From the NCBI GenBank assembly GCA_000955795.1, contig JYOB01000016.1, positions 459,908-523,907 on the forward strand: a stretch of DNA of 64,000 nt, given 5' to 3'. The position numbers and the translations under genes were made by a program. Source of the DNA: Burkholderiaceae bacterium 26 (GTDB lineage Bacteria > Pseudomonadota > Gammaproteobacteria > Burkholderiales > Burkholderiaceae). This document shows, one piece after another, positions 9,131 to 18,157 of the stretch (within the stretch, counting starts at the first letter, position 1; each line of letters starts with the position of its first letter). The notes under the pieces were generated by a model. It searched no databases. It saw nothing but the letters and a program-made list of their open reading frames with translations, and was not told where the DNA came from.

Positions 9131-9829
9131 TCAGACGATGCAGGACTTCAGCTCGCCCAAGCCATCGACGCCCATGACGATGCTGTCGCCGCGCTTCACG
9201 GCCCCCACACCCTCCGGCGTGCCGGTAAAGATCACGTCGCCCGGCTCCAGGCGGAAGAATTGCGAGAGGTACGCCACCGTTTCCGCCACCGACCAGATCA
9301 GGTGCGATACATCGCTGCGCTGTTTGGTCTCGCCATTGACGGTCAGCCAGATGCCGGCTTGCTGCGGGTGCCCGATCTTGCTGACAGGATGGATTGGGCC
9401 CATCGGGGCGGAGACATCGAATGCCTTGCCGATTTCCCACGGGCGGCCCATCTCACGCATCTTCATCTGCAGGTCGCGGCGCGTCATATCCAGCCCGACG
9501 GCGTAGCCCCACACATGGTCGAGCGCGTTGTCTACGGGGATGTCGGCGCCGGATTTTCCGATCACGGCCACCAGTTCAGCTTCGTAGTGGTAGTTCTGCG
9601 TTTGCGACGGATAGGGCAGTTCAAGCGTTTGACCATCCGCCACCGGCACGATGGCGTCGGTGGGCTTGCAGAAAAAGAACGGCGGTTCGCGGTCGGGGTC
9701 GTAGCCCATCTCGCGGGCGTGGGCGGCGTAGTTGCGGCCGACGCAATAGACGCGGCGCACGGCAAATTGGTCGCTGCTGCCTGCGACGGGCACGGTGGTG
9801 AGGGCAGGGGGCGTGAAGACGTAAGTCAT
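9131..9829 (-). CDS. nagK: Fumarylpyruvate hydrolase, FAH family
   Basis: A 232-residue fumarylacetoacetate-hydrolase-fold enzyme. [16 protein letters not shown], a metal-binding [12 protein letters not shown] (E-x-E type) and [14 protein letters not shown] near the end are all classical for the family. In context it cleaves fumarylpyruvate to fumarate and pyruvate, closing the gentisate pathway. It sits between the dioxygenase gene (about 90 bases upstream) and nagL. No strong ribosome site is visible before the ATG, so expression may lean on the operon. Confidence 0.9.
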   Translation of the reverse strand: MTYVFTPPALTTVPVAGSSDQFAVRRVYCVGRNYAAHAREMGYDPDREPPFFFCKPTDAIVPVADGQTLELPYPSQTQNYHYEAELVAVIGKSGADIPVDNALDHVWGYAVGLDMTRRDLQMKMREMGRPWEIGKAFDVSAPMGPIHPVSKIGHPQQAGIWLTVNGETKQRSDVSHLIWSVAETVAYLSQFFRLEPGDVIFTGTPEGVGAVKRGDSIVMGVDGLGELKSCIV

Positions 9830-9920
9830 GGTGGGTTCTGTCGGGTGGCTAAATCGTTCGGGTGTGCGAGGCCAGCGGCGGTGCCTCCGGCACGCCGCAA
9901 GAGCAATGGAGTGGGTTCTT

Positions 9921-10967
9921 TCAGATACGCGCTTCGCGCAGCAGATTCAGTGCAGACAGCACGGGCCGGTCGGAATAGCTGAACAGCACCGCATCCTCCG
10001 ATGCGTTGAGCTGCACCGGCGCCCACGACGGCGCGACAAACACGTCGCGCGGCTCGAACTCGAATTGCGCATCGCCAATGCGTGCCGTGCCGCGGCCTTC
10101 CACCACGCTGTAGACGGTGGCGTCAGTGCTGCGGTAGGTCTTGCCTGCAAAGCCTTTTGGCAGGAACTGCATGAAGGTGGCGATGGTGGGCATCGGCCAC
10201 CCGCCCGTGGCGGGATTTACGTAGCGCAGCTTCACGCCGTCCCACGGGTCCAGTTCGCCGTGTCGGTAGAGCGTGTCGAGCGCTTCGAGCGTGCGGGCAT
10301 ACGGGTAGCTGAAGATCGGTGACGTGGGGTCGGTCATGCGATGGCGCACCGGCACCATGTTGTGGCCGAAGCGCGCGTAGCTGTCGCCTTCCGGGCGCAT
10401 CACGGGTTGCTGGGCTTCGGGGTAGTTCTCGGCAAAGCCGCAGTCGAACTGTTGCACCAGCGGAATGTCGAGGCCGTCCAGCCAAACCACGGGTTCGCCA
10501 CCATCCTCAAGCGTCGGGCAGCCGTGGTCGTGCCACGTCCATGACGGCGTGATGATGAAATCGCCGGGGTGCATCGTGGTGCGTTCGCCATTGACGGCCG
10601 TCCACGCGCCACGGCCTTCGACAATGAAGCGCAGCGCCGATTGCGTATGCCGGTGGCTCGGCGCGACCTCACCCGGCAGGATCAACTGCAGCCCCGCGTA
10701 CAGCGTGGACGTAATGCTGGACTTGCCCGGCAGCCCCGGGTTCTCCAGGATCAGAACGCGGCGCACGGCCTCTTCCGCGCTGATGACGGCGCCGGCCTGC
10801 ATCACCAGCGGGCGCACGTCGTTGTACTTCCAGATGGCGGGCACGATGCGCGGTTTGGGCTCGCGCGGCACCAGCGAATGCAGTGACTCCCACAGCGGCG
10901 CCAGTTGCTTGCCTTCGAGTTGCGCGTAGTACGCGCCGCGCTCGGTCTGCAGCGTGGTTGATGTCAT
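9921..10967 (-). CDS. nagI: Gentisate 1,2-dioxygenase
   Basis: A 348-residue bicupin ring-cleavage dioxygenase that opens gentisate to maleylpyruvate with Fe(II). The N-terminal cupin holds [12 protein letters not shown] (H105, H107) and SWTWHDHG (H146, H148), the expected iron ligands and neighbours. The second cupin ([13 protein letters not shown]) lacks a full His set, as usual in the family. Two in-frame ATGs are six bases apart. The one at 10967 is chosen because AAGGGA sits six bases upstream, whereas the site would abut the ATG at 10973. It follows the ferredoxin gene by about 10 bases. Confidence 0.92.
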   Translation of the reverse strand: MTSTTLQTERGAYYAQLEGKQLAPLWESLHSLVPREPKPRIVPAIWKYNDVRPLVMQAGAVISAEEAVRRVLILENPGLPGKSSITSTLYAGLQLILPGEVAPSHRHTQSALRFIVEGRGAWTAVNGERTTMHPGDFIITPSWTWHDHGCPTLEDGGEPVVWLDGLDIPLVQQFDCGFAENYPEAQQPVMRPEGDSYARFGHNMVPVRHRMTDPTSPIFSYPYARTLEALDTLYRHGELDPWDGVKLRYVNPATGGWPMPTIATFMQFLPKGFAGKTYRSTDATVYSVVEGRGTARIGDAQFEFEPRDVFVAPSWAPVQLNASEDAVLFSYSDRPVLSALNLLREARI

Positions 10968-10977
10968 GGCCATTCCC

Positions 10978-11301
10978 TTACAGCTCGACAAAGACGTGGC
11001 CGTCTTCGATCTTGATCGGGAACGTGCGCACGTCGGTCGTGAGCGGCTCGCACATCGCCTTGCCCGAGCGCACGTCGAACTTGCCCTGGTGCAGCGGGCA
11101 TTCGATCTCGTAGCCGTCGAGAAAACCGTCGCACAGGCGCGCGTGGCCGTGCGTGCAGACGTTGTCGGTGGCGAAGATTTCACCGGAAACGCGGTACACC
11201 GCGATCTCCGCGTCGCCCGCACTGACGGCGATCACGTCGTCGTCCGGCAGGTCGTCAATGCTGATGAGCTTGAGCCAGGCGGTGGTTGATGTATTGCTCA
11301 T
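10978..11301 (-). CDS. nagAb: Rieske ferredoxin of salicylate 5-hydroxylase
   Basis: A 107-residue Rieske [2Fe-2S] ferredoxin. The cluster motifs are C49-T-H51-G-H and C68-P-L-H71-Q-G, the correct two-Cys two-His pattern for naphthalene-type oxygenases. It carries electrons from the NagAa reductase to the NagGH hydroxylase. A GAGGT-like site precedes the ATG, and the small-subunit gene ends 10 bases upstream, so it is cotranscribed. Confidence 0.92.
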   Translation of the reverse strand: MSNTSTTAWLKLISIDDLPDDDVIAVSAGDAEIAVYRVSGEIFATDNVCTHGHARLCDGFLDGYEIECPLHQGKFDVRSGKAMCEPLTTDVRTFPIKIEDGHVFVEL

Positions 11302-11310
11302 GGGCAGACC

Positions 11311-11802
11311 TCAGATCGGATAGATGATCGAGTTCGGGATCATTTCGCTGTCGAACACGCAGGTGCGCGACTTCAGCTTCAATCCCGTTTCAGTGCGGAC
11401 GATGGTGTCGATGTAGCGGCCGACGTTGAACACCGTCGACAACTCATCGGGCTTGGTGCGGAACACGGCGTAGTTGGCCTGCGCTTGAATGCAGTCGCCT
11501 TCCACGTGCGTGACTTCGGGCAGGCCCACCACATGGCGCTGGTAATACGGGTCGTGGAAGATCGTCTCGGTGATGCCGTAGATGCGGTCCTTCAACATGC
11601 CCTTGCTTTCAAACGACAGCGTGGCGAGCGGAAAACCGCGTTCGTAGTTTTCGCGCGGCTGGACCTTGTAGGTGCAGTCGTCGACGAAGAGGTCGGTCCA
11701 TTGGTCCCACGCTGCGTTGTCCACGGCGCTGGCGTAACGGGTGTAGAGGGCCAGCAGTTGCTGGTAGGTCGAGAAATCGAGCGTGTCAGTCGCGTCAGCC
11801 AT
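11311..11802 (-). CDS. nagH: Salicylate 5-hydroxylase, small (beta) subunit
   Basis: A 163-residue ring-hydroxylating oxygenase beta subunit of the NTF2-like fold ([38 protein letters not shown]). Beta subunits hold no redox centre and shape the alpha-beta hexamer. GGAG lies ahead of the ATG, and the stop of the large-subunit gene is one base away, so the two are translationally coupled. The family is clear; the salicylate 5-hydroxylase assignment rests on gene order with gentisate dioxygenase downstream. Confidence 0.9.
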   Translation of the reverse strand: MADATDTLDFSTYQQLLALYTRYASAVDNAAWDQWTDLFVDDCTYKVQPRENYERGFPLATLSFESKGMLKDRIYGITETIFHDPYYQRHVVGLPEVTHVEGDCIQAQANYAVFRTKPDELSTVFNVGRYIDTIVRTETGLKLKSRTCVFDSEMIPNSIIYPI

Positions 11803-11803
11803 G

Positions 11804-13060
11804 TCAGATCTCCATCACCTTGCGCCAGTATTCGTACATGCCGCGGATGAGCGTTTCCGTGACCATGTGGTCGGTGTCGCCCACTTCGCGGCCGCCGAGT
11901 TCGACCACGGTGCGGTGGGCAGGCTTTTGTTCGAAGCCTTCCTGAGAAAACTCGATGACCTCGCCGTCGTCTGCCGAGACAAAGCCGGCGGGCCCGAACA
12001 GGTTGGCCTGGCGAAGGCGGCGCTGCGTCATCTCTTCGGTGTCGTCTTCAAAGCCGAAGTGGGTCCAGACGAAATCGAACGAGCCGTGGCCGTTGGGCTG
12101 GATGTGTCGCGTCGACACAGAATTGACCTGCTGCTGGATGATCACGCTCGGGAAGACGGTCATCATCACGGCCGTCGGGCCGCCCCACCAGGGTTCCTGT
12201 ATGACATCGAGAAAGCGGTCGTCGTGCAGCGTCATCTTCTCTTTGAAGCTGGTGACGCCGCTGGTCACAGCGCTTTTTCCTCCGGTGCCGCGTGTGGAGA
12301 TCATCGCGGCGTGACGATGCAGCGCATCCATCTTCAGCTCTGATTTGTTGTCCGCCCGCCAGAGCCCGAACGTGACGAACCATGTGTGCAAAAGCCCCGG
12401 GTGATACGGGTCTTTGATGTTCTCCTGCATCAGCTTCCAGTTGCCGGGAATGCGCTGCTTGTTGTAGCCAAGGATCTTCAGCTTGCGACCGTCGAACACG
12501 CGGTCGAAGTAACCGAGGATGGTGGGCCCAAGAAAGTCTTCCAAAGACGGCAGGTCATGGTCGAACGAGGCAAAGATGACCCCGTTGCGCATGGCAACGT
12601 TGAGCTGCGTCAGGCCGTGTTCCTTCGGATCGAAATCGGCAGGCATGCCGCCCTGCACCTTGCCTTCGGACTTCACGCCCCGCCGGAACGGCACGCCGAT
12701 CAGGTTGCCTTTGAGGTCATAGTTCCACTGGTGATAGGGGCAGGTGAAGTCTTTGCGGTTGCCGGATTTCTCGCGGCAGAAGCGCACGCCGCGGTGCGCG
12801 CAGACGTTCTCCACCACGGCTATCGCGCCGTCCGGCGTGCGTGTGACGATCACCGACCGTTCGCCCACCACCGTGCGCTTGAAATCGCCCGCGTTGGGTA
12901 TCTCCGCTTCCAGGCCGACGTAGCACCAGTGCCCGTTGTAGAACAGGCGTTCCAGCTCGCGCTGGTGGATCTCGTCGTCGGTGTAGGCGCGGAATGGAAT
13001 CCGGCTGGAGCCATCGTCTTTCCAGACGGGTCTGGAAAACGTGAGGGTCGACTCTTTCAT
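11804..13060 (-). CDS. nagG: Salicylate 5-hydroxylase, large (alpha) subunit
   Basis: A 418-residue Rieske non-haem iron oxygenase. The Rieske cluster is C87-A-H89-R-G and C107-P-Y-H110-Q-W; the mononuclear iron site is D217-P-Y-H220-P-G-L-L-H225. With NagH it should hydroxylate salicylate at C5 to give gentisate. I use the ATG at 13060 because GGAGACACCC directly precedes it and [18 protein letters not shown] is the usual start of this subunit; the frame stays open further upstream into the reductase gene on another register. Confidence 0.93.
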   Translation of the reverse strand: MKESTLTFSRPVWKDDGSSRIPFRAYTDDEIHQRELERLFYNGHWCYVGLEAEIPNAGDFKRTVVGERSVIVTRTPDGAIAVVENVCAHRGVRFCREKSGNRKDFTCPYHQWNYDLKGNLIGVPFRRGVKSEGKVQGGMPADFDPKEHGLTQLNVAMRNGVIFASFDHDLPSLEDFLGPTILGYFDRVFDGRKLKILGYNKQRIPGNWKLMQENIKDPYHPGLLHTWFVTFGLWRADNKSELKMDALHRHAAMISTRGTGGKSAVTSGVTSFKEKMTLHDDRFLDVIQEPWWGGPTAVMMTVFPSVIIQQQVNSVSTRHIQPNGHGSFDFVWTHFGFEDDTEEMTQRRLRQANLFGPAGFVSADDGEVIEFSQEGFEQKPAHRTVVELGGREVGDTDHMVTETLIRGMYEYWRKVMEI

Positions 13061-13094
13061 GGGTGTCTCCGAGGCTTGTAATGGGCGTGCTGCT

Positions 13095-14081
13095 TCAGAC
13101 GCCAACGGCGTAGAAGGCATCCGCGTAGATGTGTTCGGGCAGCACGCCGCGCTGGCGTAGCAGCAGGCTCGCGGCGTCCACCATGACGGGCGCGCCGGCC
13201 AGATAGGCGCGCCAGCCCGCAAGGCTCGACCAGTCGCTCGCCACGGCGTCGGTCACCACGCCCGAGCGGTAGCGGTGGTCTGTATTGGATGTCGTGACGA
13301 CGACGTGCGTGTGCAGGTTCGGCAGGCGCTCGCGCAGCGCGTCCAGCCAATGCGTGCCGTACACGTCGATGGGCGAGCGCACGCCGAAGTACACGTGTAC
13401 CGGGTTGGTCATGCGCGCATCGGCCATACCGCGCAGGATGGAGAGGATGGGCGCGAGGCCGGTGCCGCCCGCGACGCAAAGAATCGGGTCTGCATTGCGG
13501 CGGCGCAGATACGCCGTGCCCAGCGGCCCGCTCACGCGCACGTCATCGCCCACCTTGAGTTCGCGGGCAATGTACGAGGTGACACGGCCATCCGGCACCA
13601 CACGCACGTGGAACTCAAGCGTGTGCCCTTCGTTGGCAACGGCCATCGAATACGGCCGCACATGCTTGGGCGTGAACTGCAGCGTGGCGTACTGGCCGGG
13701 CGAGTAGTCGAGCGGCTTGGCGAGGTCCAGCCGGATGCGCTTGATGTCGTGGGTCATGTCCTCGATGGACGCGACCTTCGACTTGACGATCCGGGCGGCG
13801 TGCACGACAACCTCGTCCACTTCCGGCAATTCGATTGCGCAGTCTTCCACCAGCGTGGTCTGGCAGGCCAGCACGATCTGGCCCGAGGCGGAGGGGCTGT
13901 TCATGTCGGCACCACCCGTGACGGCCACATTGCCGGATACGACACGGCAGCGGCACGTGCCGCAGCGGCCGGCCATGCAGCTATACGAGATAGGGACTTC
14001 GTTGGTGCGAAGGACTTCGAGCAGGTTATCGCCAGAGCGCGCGCTGACGATGCGCTGCAGTGGGGTGACGGTGACGTCCAT
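13095..14081 (-). CDS. nagAa: Ferredoxin reductase of salicylate 5-hydroxylase
   Basis: A 328-residue NAD(P)H:ferredoxin oxidoreductase. A plant-type [2Fe-2S] domain comes first (C35-x4-C40-x2-C43 and C73). The FAD motif RPYSMAVAN and the nucleotide-binding CVAGGTGLAPILS follow. It feeds electrons to the Rieske ferredoxin NagAb and thence to NagGH. It is the first gene of the minus-strand operon, 130 bases from the divergent LysR gene, so the operon promoter lies in that gap. Confidence 0.92.
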   Translation of the reverse strand: MDVTVTPLQRIVSARSGDNLLEVLRTNEVPISYSCMAGRCGTCRCRVVSGNVAVTGGADMNSPSASGQIVLACQTTLVEDCAIELPEVDEVVVHAARIVKSKVASIEDMTHDIKRIRLDLAKPLDYSPGQYATLQFTPKHVRPYSMAVANEGHTLEFHVRVVPDGRVTSYIARELKVGDDVRVSGPLGTAYLRRRNADPILCVAGGTGLAPILSILRGMADARMTNPVHVYFGVRSPIDVYGTHWLDALRERLPNLHTHVVVTTSNTDHRYRSGVVTDAVASDWSSLAGWRAYLAGAPVMVDAASLLLRQRGVLPEHIYADAFYAVGV

Positions 14082-14169
14082 GCCGTGTCTCCGGGCTAGT
14101 CGTTTTTCTGTGTGGAAGCATCATGGCCCGCTTGACGACATACATAAATAGAAGCAACCTGATGTCTCA

Positions 14170-14186
14170 TATCACTCGCAGTGATA
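14170..14186. promoter_or_regulatory. Candidate LysR-type (NagR) operator between nagAa and nagR
   Basis: TATCACTCGCAGTGATA is a perfect 17-bp inverted repeat (ATCACT, CGC, AGTGAT, flanked by T/A). It contains the T-N11-A pattern bound by LysR-type regulators. It lies 26 bases before the GTG of the LysR gene and about 90 bases ahead of nagAa, in the divergent intergenic region. Placement and symmetry are seen; binding is inferred. Confidence 0.6.
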
Positions 14187-14211
14187 ATGCGAGAACACGA
14201 GGAGACACGCG

Positions 14212-15114
14212 GTGGAACTGCAGGACATCGACCTCAACCTGTTGGTCGTCTTCAATGAATTGCTTCGGCAACGTCGTGTCTCGGCCGTGGCGGAAACACT
14301 GGGCATCTCGCAACCGGCCATCAGCAATGCGCTGAACCGCATGCGCAAGTTGTTTGGAGACGAGCTGTTCATCCGCACATCGAAAGGCATGGTGCCGACG
14401 CCTTTTGCCGAGACACTTGCCGAGCCCATCGCCTACGCGCTCGGGGCGATCTACAACTCGCTCAACGCCACGACCAAGTTCGACCCCAAGACGAGCACGC
14501 GTGCCTTCACCATTGCGATGACGGACATCGGCGAGATCTACTTTCTGCCCAGTCTGATGCGCCGCCTGGAGAAGGACGCCCCCGGGGTGACCATCAGCAC
14601 GGTGCGCAACCATGCCGACACGCTGCGCGACGAGATGGAGGCCGGCCGTGTGGATCTCGCCATTGGCTTTCTGCCGGACCTGAAGGCGGGGTTCTTCCAG
14701 CGCAGGCTGTTCAAGCAGCGCTATGTGTGCCTCTTTCGCAAGGGCCATCCGCTCGCCAAGAACGGCATGACGATGAAGAGCTTCCTGGAAGCCGAGCACG
14801 TGTCGATCGTTGCCGAGGGAACGGGCCACGGCATGGTGGATTCAACCATCCTGCGGGCAGGGATGTCGCGGCGCGTGAGCCTGCGTGTGCCGCACTTTGT
14901 GGCGCTGGGGCACATCCTGCAGTCGACCGACATGATTGCGGTGGTGCCCGAGGCCTATGCCACGCGCACGCTCAAACCGTTTGACCTGGCTACGGCACCG
15001 TGCCCGGCCAAGATTCCGGATATCACCATCAATGTGCTGTGGCACGGACGCAATCACCGCGAGCCGGCCAATCAATGGCTGCGGCAGTTGTTGTTCGAGA
15101 TGTTTGCCATCTAG
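14212..15114 (+). CDS. nagR: LysR family regulator of the salicylate operon (NagR/NahR type)
   Basis: A 300-residue LysR-type activator. The N-terminal winged helix reads LNLLVVFNELLRQRRVSAVAE followed by LGISQPAISNALNRMRKLFG. The C-terminal half is the PBP2-like effector domain. Overall it resembles NahR/NagR, which respond to salicylate. It starts with GTG at 14212, with AGGAG about seven bases upstream. It is divergent from the nagAa-led operon and next to a palindrome fit for it, so it probably activates the operon when salicylate is present. Confidence 0.85.
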   Translation: MELQDIDLNLLVVFNELLRQRRVSAVAETLGISQPAISNALNRMRKLFGDELFIRTSKGMVPTPFAETLAEPIAYALGAIYNSLNATTKFDPKTSTRAFTIAMTDIGEIYFLPSLMRRLEKDAPGVTISTVRNHADTLRDEMEAGRVDLAIGFLPDLKAGFFQRRLFKQRYVCLFRKGHPLAKNGMTMKSFLEAEHVSIVAEGTGHGMVDSTILRAGMSRRVSLRVPHFVALGHILQSTDMIAVVPEAYATRTLKPFDLATAPCPAKIPDITINVLWHGRNHREPANQWLRQLLFEMFAI

Positions 15115-15210
15115 GTGGGCAGCAGGGGTGTCCTGCCTTGTTGCTTGCGAGTGCTGGAGCAGCGCTCCACCGTCGAACACTCGAATTCCAACTTGGGATC
15201 GTCAGGACTG

Positions 15211-15600
15211 AGGCTCGAACACTGGCGCTGCAACGTCCGAGGGTCGAGCATCGGGCTCAGTCGCTCGACCTTGGCCCTCTGATGGACACACTCCACGGTC
15301 AGAGGAGCGTGCGTCATTCTCAAACATTCGATTGCCGTGCTTGGAGGCTGACGTTTCAGTCTCGAAGGCCCGAACGCGACTGTTGGAGGCTCGCGCTCCG
15401 CCCTGAAACATTCGACCCTTCCGTGCTCCGAGGCTCGCAATCCGCCCTCGGACCGTCGAGCTCGGCGGGTTGGGGCTGGCGTTCCGCTCTCAGATGGTCG
15501 AACGCCGCGCTCGGAGGTCGAAATTTTCGACCTCAGACAGTGACACTCCACTGTTTGAGGTCCGTAATCCACCCTCAAAGGGCCGAACGCTTACGTGCCT
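15211..15600. repeat. Degenerate 42-44-bp tandem repeat array
   Basis: At least nine diverged units begin with AGGCTC, AGGTC or a near variant at about 15211, 15259, 15301, 15345, 15387, 15431, 15473, 15515 and 15558. Most steps are 42 to 44 bases. Each unit tends to hold TCCGCCCTC in its first third and GTCGA near the middle, and ends in GTGCTCGG-like sequence. The period is not always a multiple of three, so it is not a coding repeat, although short frames on the minus strand look repetitive. The array fills the whole gap between nagR and the AAHS carrier; its earliest, weakest units may begin near 15140. Confidence 0.7.
15514..15534. repeat. 21-base perfect inverted repeat inside the tandem array
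   Basis: The arm GAGGTCGAAA at 15514-15523 is matched by its exact complement at 15525-15534 around a central T. It marks the junction of two array units. No T run follows, so it is not a standard terminator. It could form a cruciform or hairpin, or be a protein-binding site. Confidence 0.6.
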
Positions 15601-16946
15601 TCCGGGGCAACGGGCAATGCCTGCCCGCCGCCGGTACGTTTGGCTTGGCTGCCGCATAGGAAGATGGCCACCGCCGCAATTGCTGCCGGCACCGCCACGA
15701 TCAGGAACAGCAGCTGGAACCCGATGTTTGCCGTCAGCAATACGCCGCCAACCAGTGCACCGCACACCGAACCGAGACGGCCTACGCCCAGTGCCCAACT
15801 GATCCCTGTCACACGGTTGGCGGTGGGGTAGAACTGGGCTGCGAATGCGTTCGCGCCGATTTGTGAGCCGCTGATGCAGAAGCCCACACCCGTGACGGCA
15901 AAGGCGAGCATCGTGCCTTGCGTCACGCCTGTCAGGGCGAGGAATATGGCGCCCAGGCCGTAGGTGCCGCACAGCACGATTGTCGCGGGGTACCGATCCA
16001 TCAGCCGCCCGATGATGAGCGCACCAATGGTGCCGCCCACCTGGTACATCACCGCAATGCGCGAGGCCAGCGCGAGCGACACGCCACCCGCGTGAATGAG
16101 CGTCGGCAGCCAGTTCGTCAGCAGATAAACGATCAACAGGCTCATGAAGAACACGGTCCATAGCAGCAGCGTGCCCGTGCGGAAAGCCGGCAGGAAGAGC
16201 TGCCGCACCGGCGACCCCGGCGCCTTGGCCTCATGCAGCGCGAAGCGCGTGTCGGGCGTGACGGCCAATGGCGCAATGCGGTTGAGCAGCTTGCCGACCG
16301 TGGTGTTGTCTGCACCACTGGACACCAAGTAGCGCACCGACTCCGGTAGCGCAAAGGCCATCATCGGCACCAGCACCAGTGGCACGACCCCGCCAAACAG
16401 CAGCACGCTGCGCCAGCCAAAATCCGGCACCAGTTGCGCCGCGACGATGCCACCAAAGCCCGAGCCCAACGTAAAGCCGCAGAACATGACCGTGGTGAGG
16501 AAGGAGCGCCGGCGCTCCGGGCAGTATTCAGACGTGAGGGCGATGGCGTTGGGCATGGCCCCGCCCAGGCCGAGGCCTGTCAGGAACCGCAACGCGATCA
16601 GCGCGCTCACGTTGGGTGCAAACGCCGATGCCACCGTGGCCACGCCAAACGCCGCCACCGTAATCAGCAGCGTGCGTTTGCGCCCGATGCGGTCTGCCAA
16701 TGGGCCAAAGGCGAGCGCGCCAACCATCAGCCCCGCGAGGCCGGCACTGAACACGGTGCCCAACACGCCGGGGGTGACGTGCCAGTCCTGCACCAGCGCC
16801 GGCGCGATGAAGCCGACGCAGGCGGTGTCAAAGCCGTCAATGGCGACGATGAAAAAGCACAGTGCAACGACGCGCCACTGGAAGGCGGAAAAGCGTTGGC
16901 CGTCGAGCCACGCTCGCACGTCGATGGTTGAAGGGTGGGGCAGCAT
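15591..16946 (-). CDS. MFS transporter, AAHS type, probable gentisate/hydroxybenzoate carrier
   Basis: A 451-residue twelve-helix carrier. FGPLADRIGRKRTLL is the MFS loop 2-3 motif, and IDGFDTACVGFIAPAL in helix 1 carries the DGFD element typical of the AAHS family (PcaK, GenK). The second half has RLMDRYP in the mirrored position. GAGGAGA precedes the ATG at 16946. It is separated from the salicylate genes only by nagR and the repeat array, so salicylate, gentisate or a related acid is a fair substrate guess. Confidence 0.82.
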   Translation of the reverse strand: MLPHPSTIDVRAWLDGQRFSAFQWRVVALCFFIVAIDGFDTACVGFIAPALVQDWHVTPGVLGTVFSAGLAGLMVGALAFGPLADRIGRKRTLLITVAAFGVATVASAFAPNVSALIALRFLTGLGLGGAMPNAIALTSEYCPERRRSFLTTVMFCGFTLGSGFGGIVAAQLVPDFGWRSVLLFGGVVPLVLVPMMAFALPESVRYLVSSGADNTTVGKLLNRIAPLAVTPDTRFALHEAKAPGSPVRQLFLPAFRTGTLLLWTVFFMSLLIVYLLTNWLPTLIHAGGVSLALASRIAVMYQVGGTIGALIIGRLMDRYPATIVLCGTYGLGAIFLALTGVTQGTMLAFAVTGVGFCISGSQIGANAFAAQFYPTANRVTGISWALGVGRLGSVCGALVGGVLLTANIGFQLLFLIVAVPAAIAAVAIFLCGSQAKRTGGGQALPVAPEGT

Positions 16947-17109
16947 GGCGTCTCCTCAGTTTTTTGTAGGTGTGCGCTGAAGGTAGCGGGCACTGAGGAG
17001 GCACGCCAGTCGGCTGGTGAATGCGCGACATTCACCAGATTGATACTGGACGGAAAAGTTAGGCGTGGCCGGCCTGGGGCGGCCGGTCAAACGACAGCCG
17101 AGAGGCGGC

Positions 17110-17457
17110 TCAGTGGAAGAACAGCATGCGCGTGCCAAAGGTGTGATGCGCCTCCGCCGCCATCAGCACCATCAGCACCAGCAACGCGAGCGGCGGCATG
17201 AGAATGGCGTACACCAGCGCCAGCCGCTCCCACATCATGTGCATGAACACAGAGACGATCAGCCCGGCCTTGGCGATCATCAGCACGACGATCAGCACCC
17301 AGCGCGTGAGGCCCTCCACGCGAAAGTAGTCCACCAAGTACGACAGCGTGCTGAGCACGAACAGCAGGCCCCAGATTTTCAGGTAGACGCTGATGCTGTG
17401 CTGCTGGCCATGGGTGTCGGGCACCGCTGGCGTGGAGGATGGGTCGGTGTGGTTCAT
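17110..17457 (-). CDS. Cytochrome c oxidase subunit IV family protein
   Basis: A 115-residue protein with three hydrophobic helices, beginning after a polar His/Ser/Pro stretch (MNHTDPSSTPAVPDTHGQQ). It matches the bacterial subunit IV/CyoD-like group (WGLLFVLSTLSYLVDY, AKAGLIVSVFMHMMWE). It is the last gene of the caa3-type oxidase operon, seven bases after the subunit III gene. It should help assembly rather than catalysis. Confidence 0.8.
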   Translation of the reverse strand: MNHTDPSSTPAVPDTHGQQHSISVYLKIWGLLFVLSTLSYLVDYFRVEGLTRWVLIVVLMIAKAGLIVSVFMHMMWERLALVYAILMPPLALLVLMVLMAAEAHHTFGTRMLFFH

Positions 17458-17464
17458 GGCTGCC

Positions 17465-18157
17465 TCACCACAGGTAGAACAACGCAAAGATGAACACCCA
17501 GACGAGATCGACGAAGTGCCAATAGAGGCCCGCGATCTCCACGATCTGGAAGTTGCCGTGCTCGGCAAAGCCAGGCTGCCGGATCTTGCGTGCAACCAGC
17601 AGCAGGTAGATCACGCCGCAGGTCACATGAAAGCCGTGGAAGCCGGTGATCATGAAAAAGCACGCGCCAAACTGCGCTGCACCCAGCGGGTTGCCCCAGG
17701 GGCGCACGCCTTCGAGCACGATCAGCTTGGTCCACTCGAACGCCTGCAGGCTGACGAAGCAGACGCCCAGCAATGCCGTGGCCAGCATGAGCGCGGCGGC
17801 ACGCTTCGCATTGCGCCGGTAACCGAAGTTGACGGCCATGGCCATGGTGCCGCTGCTGCTGATGAGCACGAAGGTCATGATGGCAATCAGCAGCAACGGC
17901 ACCTCCACGCCGCCGATCTTCATGCCGAACACTTCGGCCGTGTTGGGCCACGGCACCGTGGTCGACATGCGCACCGTCATGTAGCCGATCAGGAAACTGC
18001 TGAAGACGAAGGTGTCCGACAGCAGGAAGATCCACATCATGGCCTTGCCCCACGGCACCTTGAAGGCTTCGCGGTCGCCCGACCAGTCGTTGACGACGCC
18101 GGGCCAGCCTTCGGGCAAGGCGTTGGCCGAGTCGGTGGGAAGCGTGGGGTGGCTCAT
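17465..18157 (-). CDS. coxC: Cytochrome c oxidase subunit III
   Basis: A 230-residue membrane protein of the haem-copper oxidase subunit III family, with about five to six helices. Family markers are FSSFLIGYMTVRM, LQAFEWTKLI, ITGFHGFHVTCGVIYL and the C-terminal GLYWHFVDLVWVFIF. It starts at 18157 with GGAG upstream and overlaps the preceding gene by four bases (ATGA), showing translational coupling. Confidence 0.88.
   Translation of the reverse strand: MSHPTLPTDSANALPEGWPGVVNDWSGDREAFKVPWGKAMMWIFLLSDTFVFSSFLIGYMTVRMSTTVPWPNTAEVFGMKIGGVEVPLLLIAIMTFVLISSSGTMAMAVNFGYRRNAKRAAALMLATALLGVCFVSLQAFEWTKLIVLEGVRPWGNPLGAAQFGACFFMITGFHGFHVTCGVIYLLLVARKIRQPGFAEHGNFQIVEIAGLYWHFVDLVWVFIFALFYLW

Noticed and set aside
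15111-15578. Minus-strand 155-codon frame with 14-residue repeats
   Set aside because: It is an effect of the 42-44-bp DNA repeat; spacing breaks frame, there is no ribosome site, and similar repeats appear in other frames.
15211-15600. CRISPR array
   Set aside because: Units are diverged along their whole length, with no constant repeat and unique spacers, and no cas genes are near.
17040-17109. Terminator hairpin after the oxidase operon
   Set aside because: CCGGCC/GGCCGG can pair on the minus strand, but the T-rich stretch is about eleven bases away, too far for a standard terminator.
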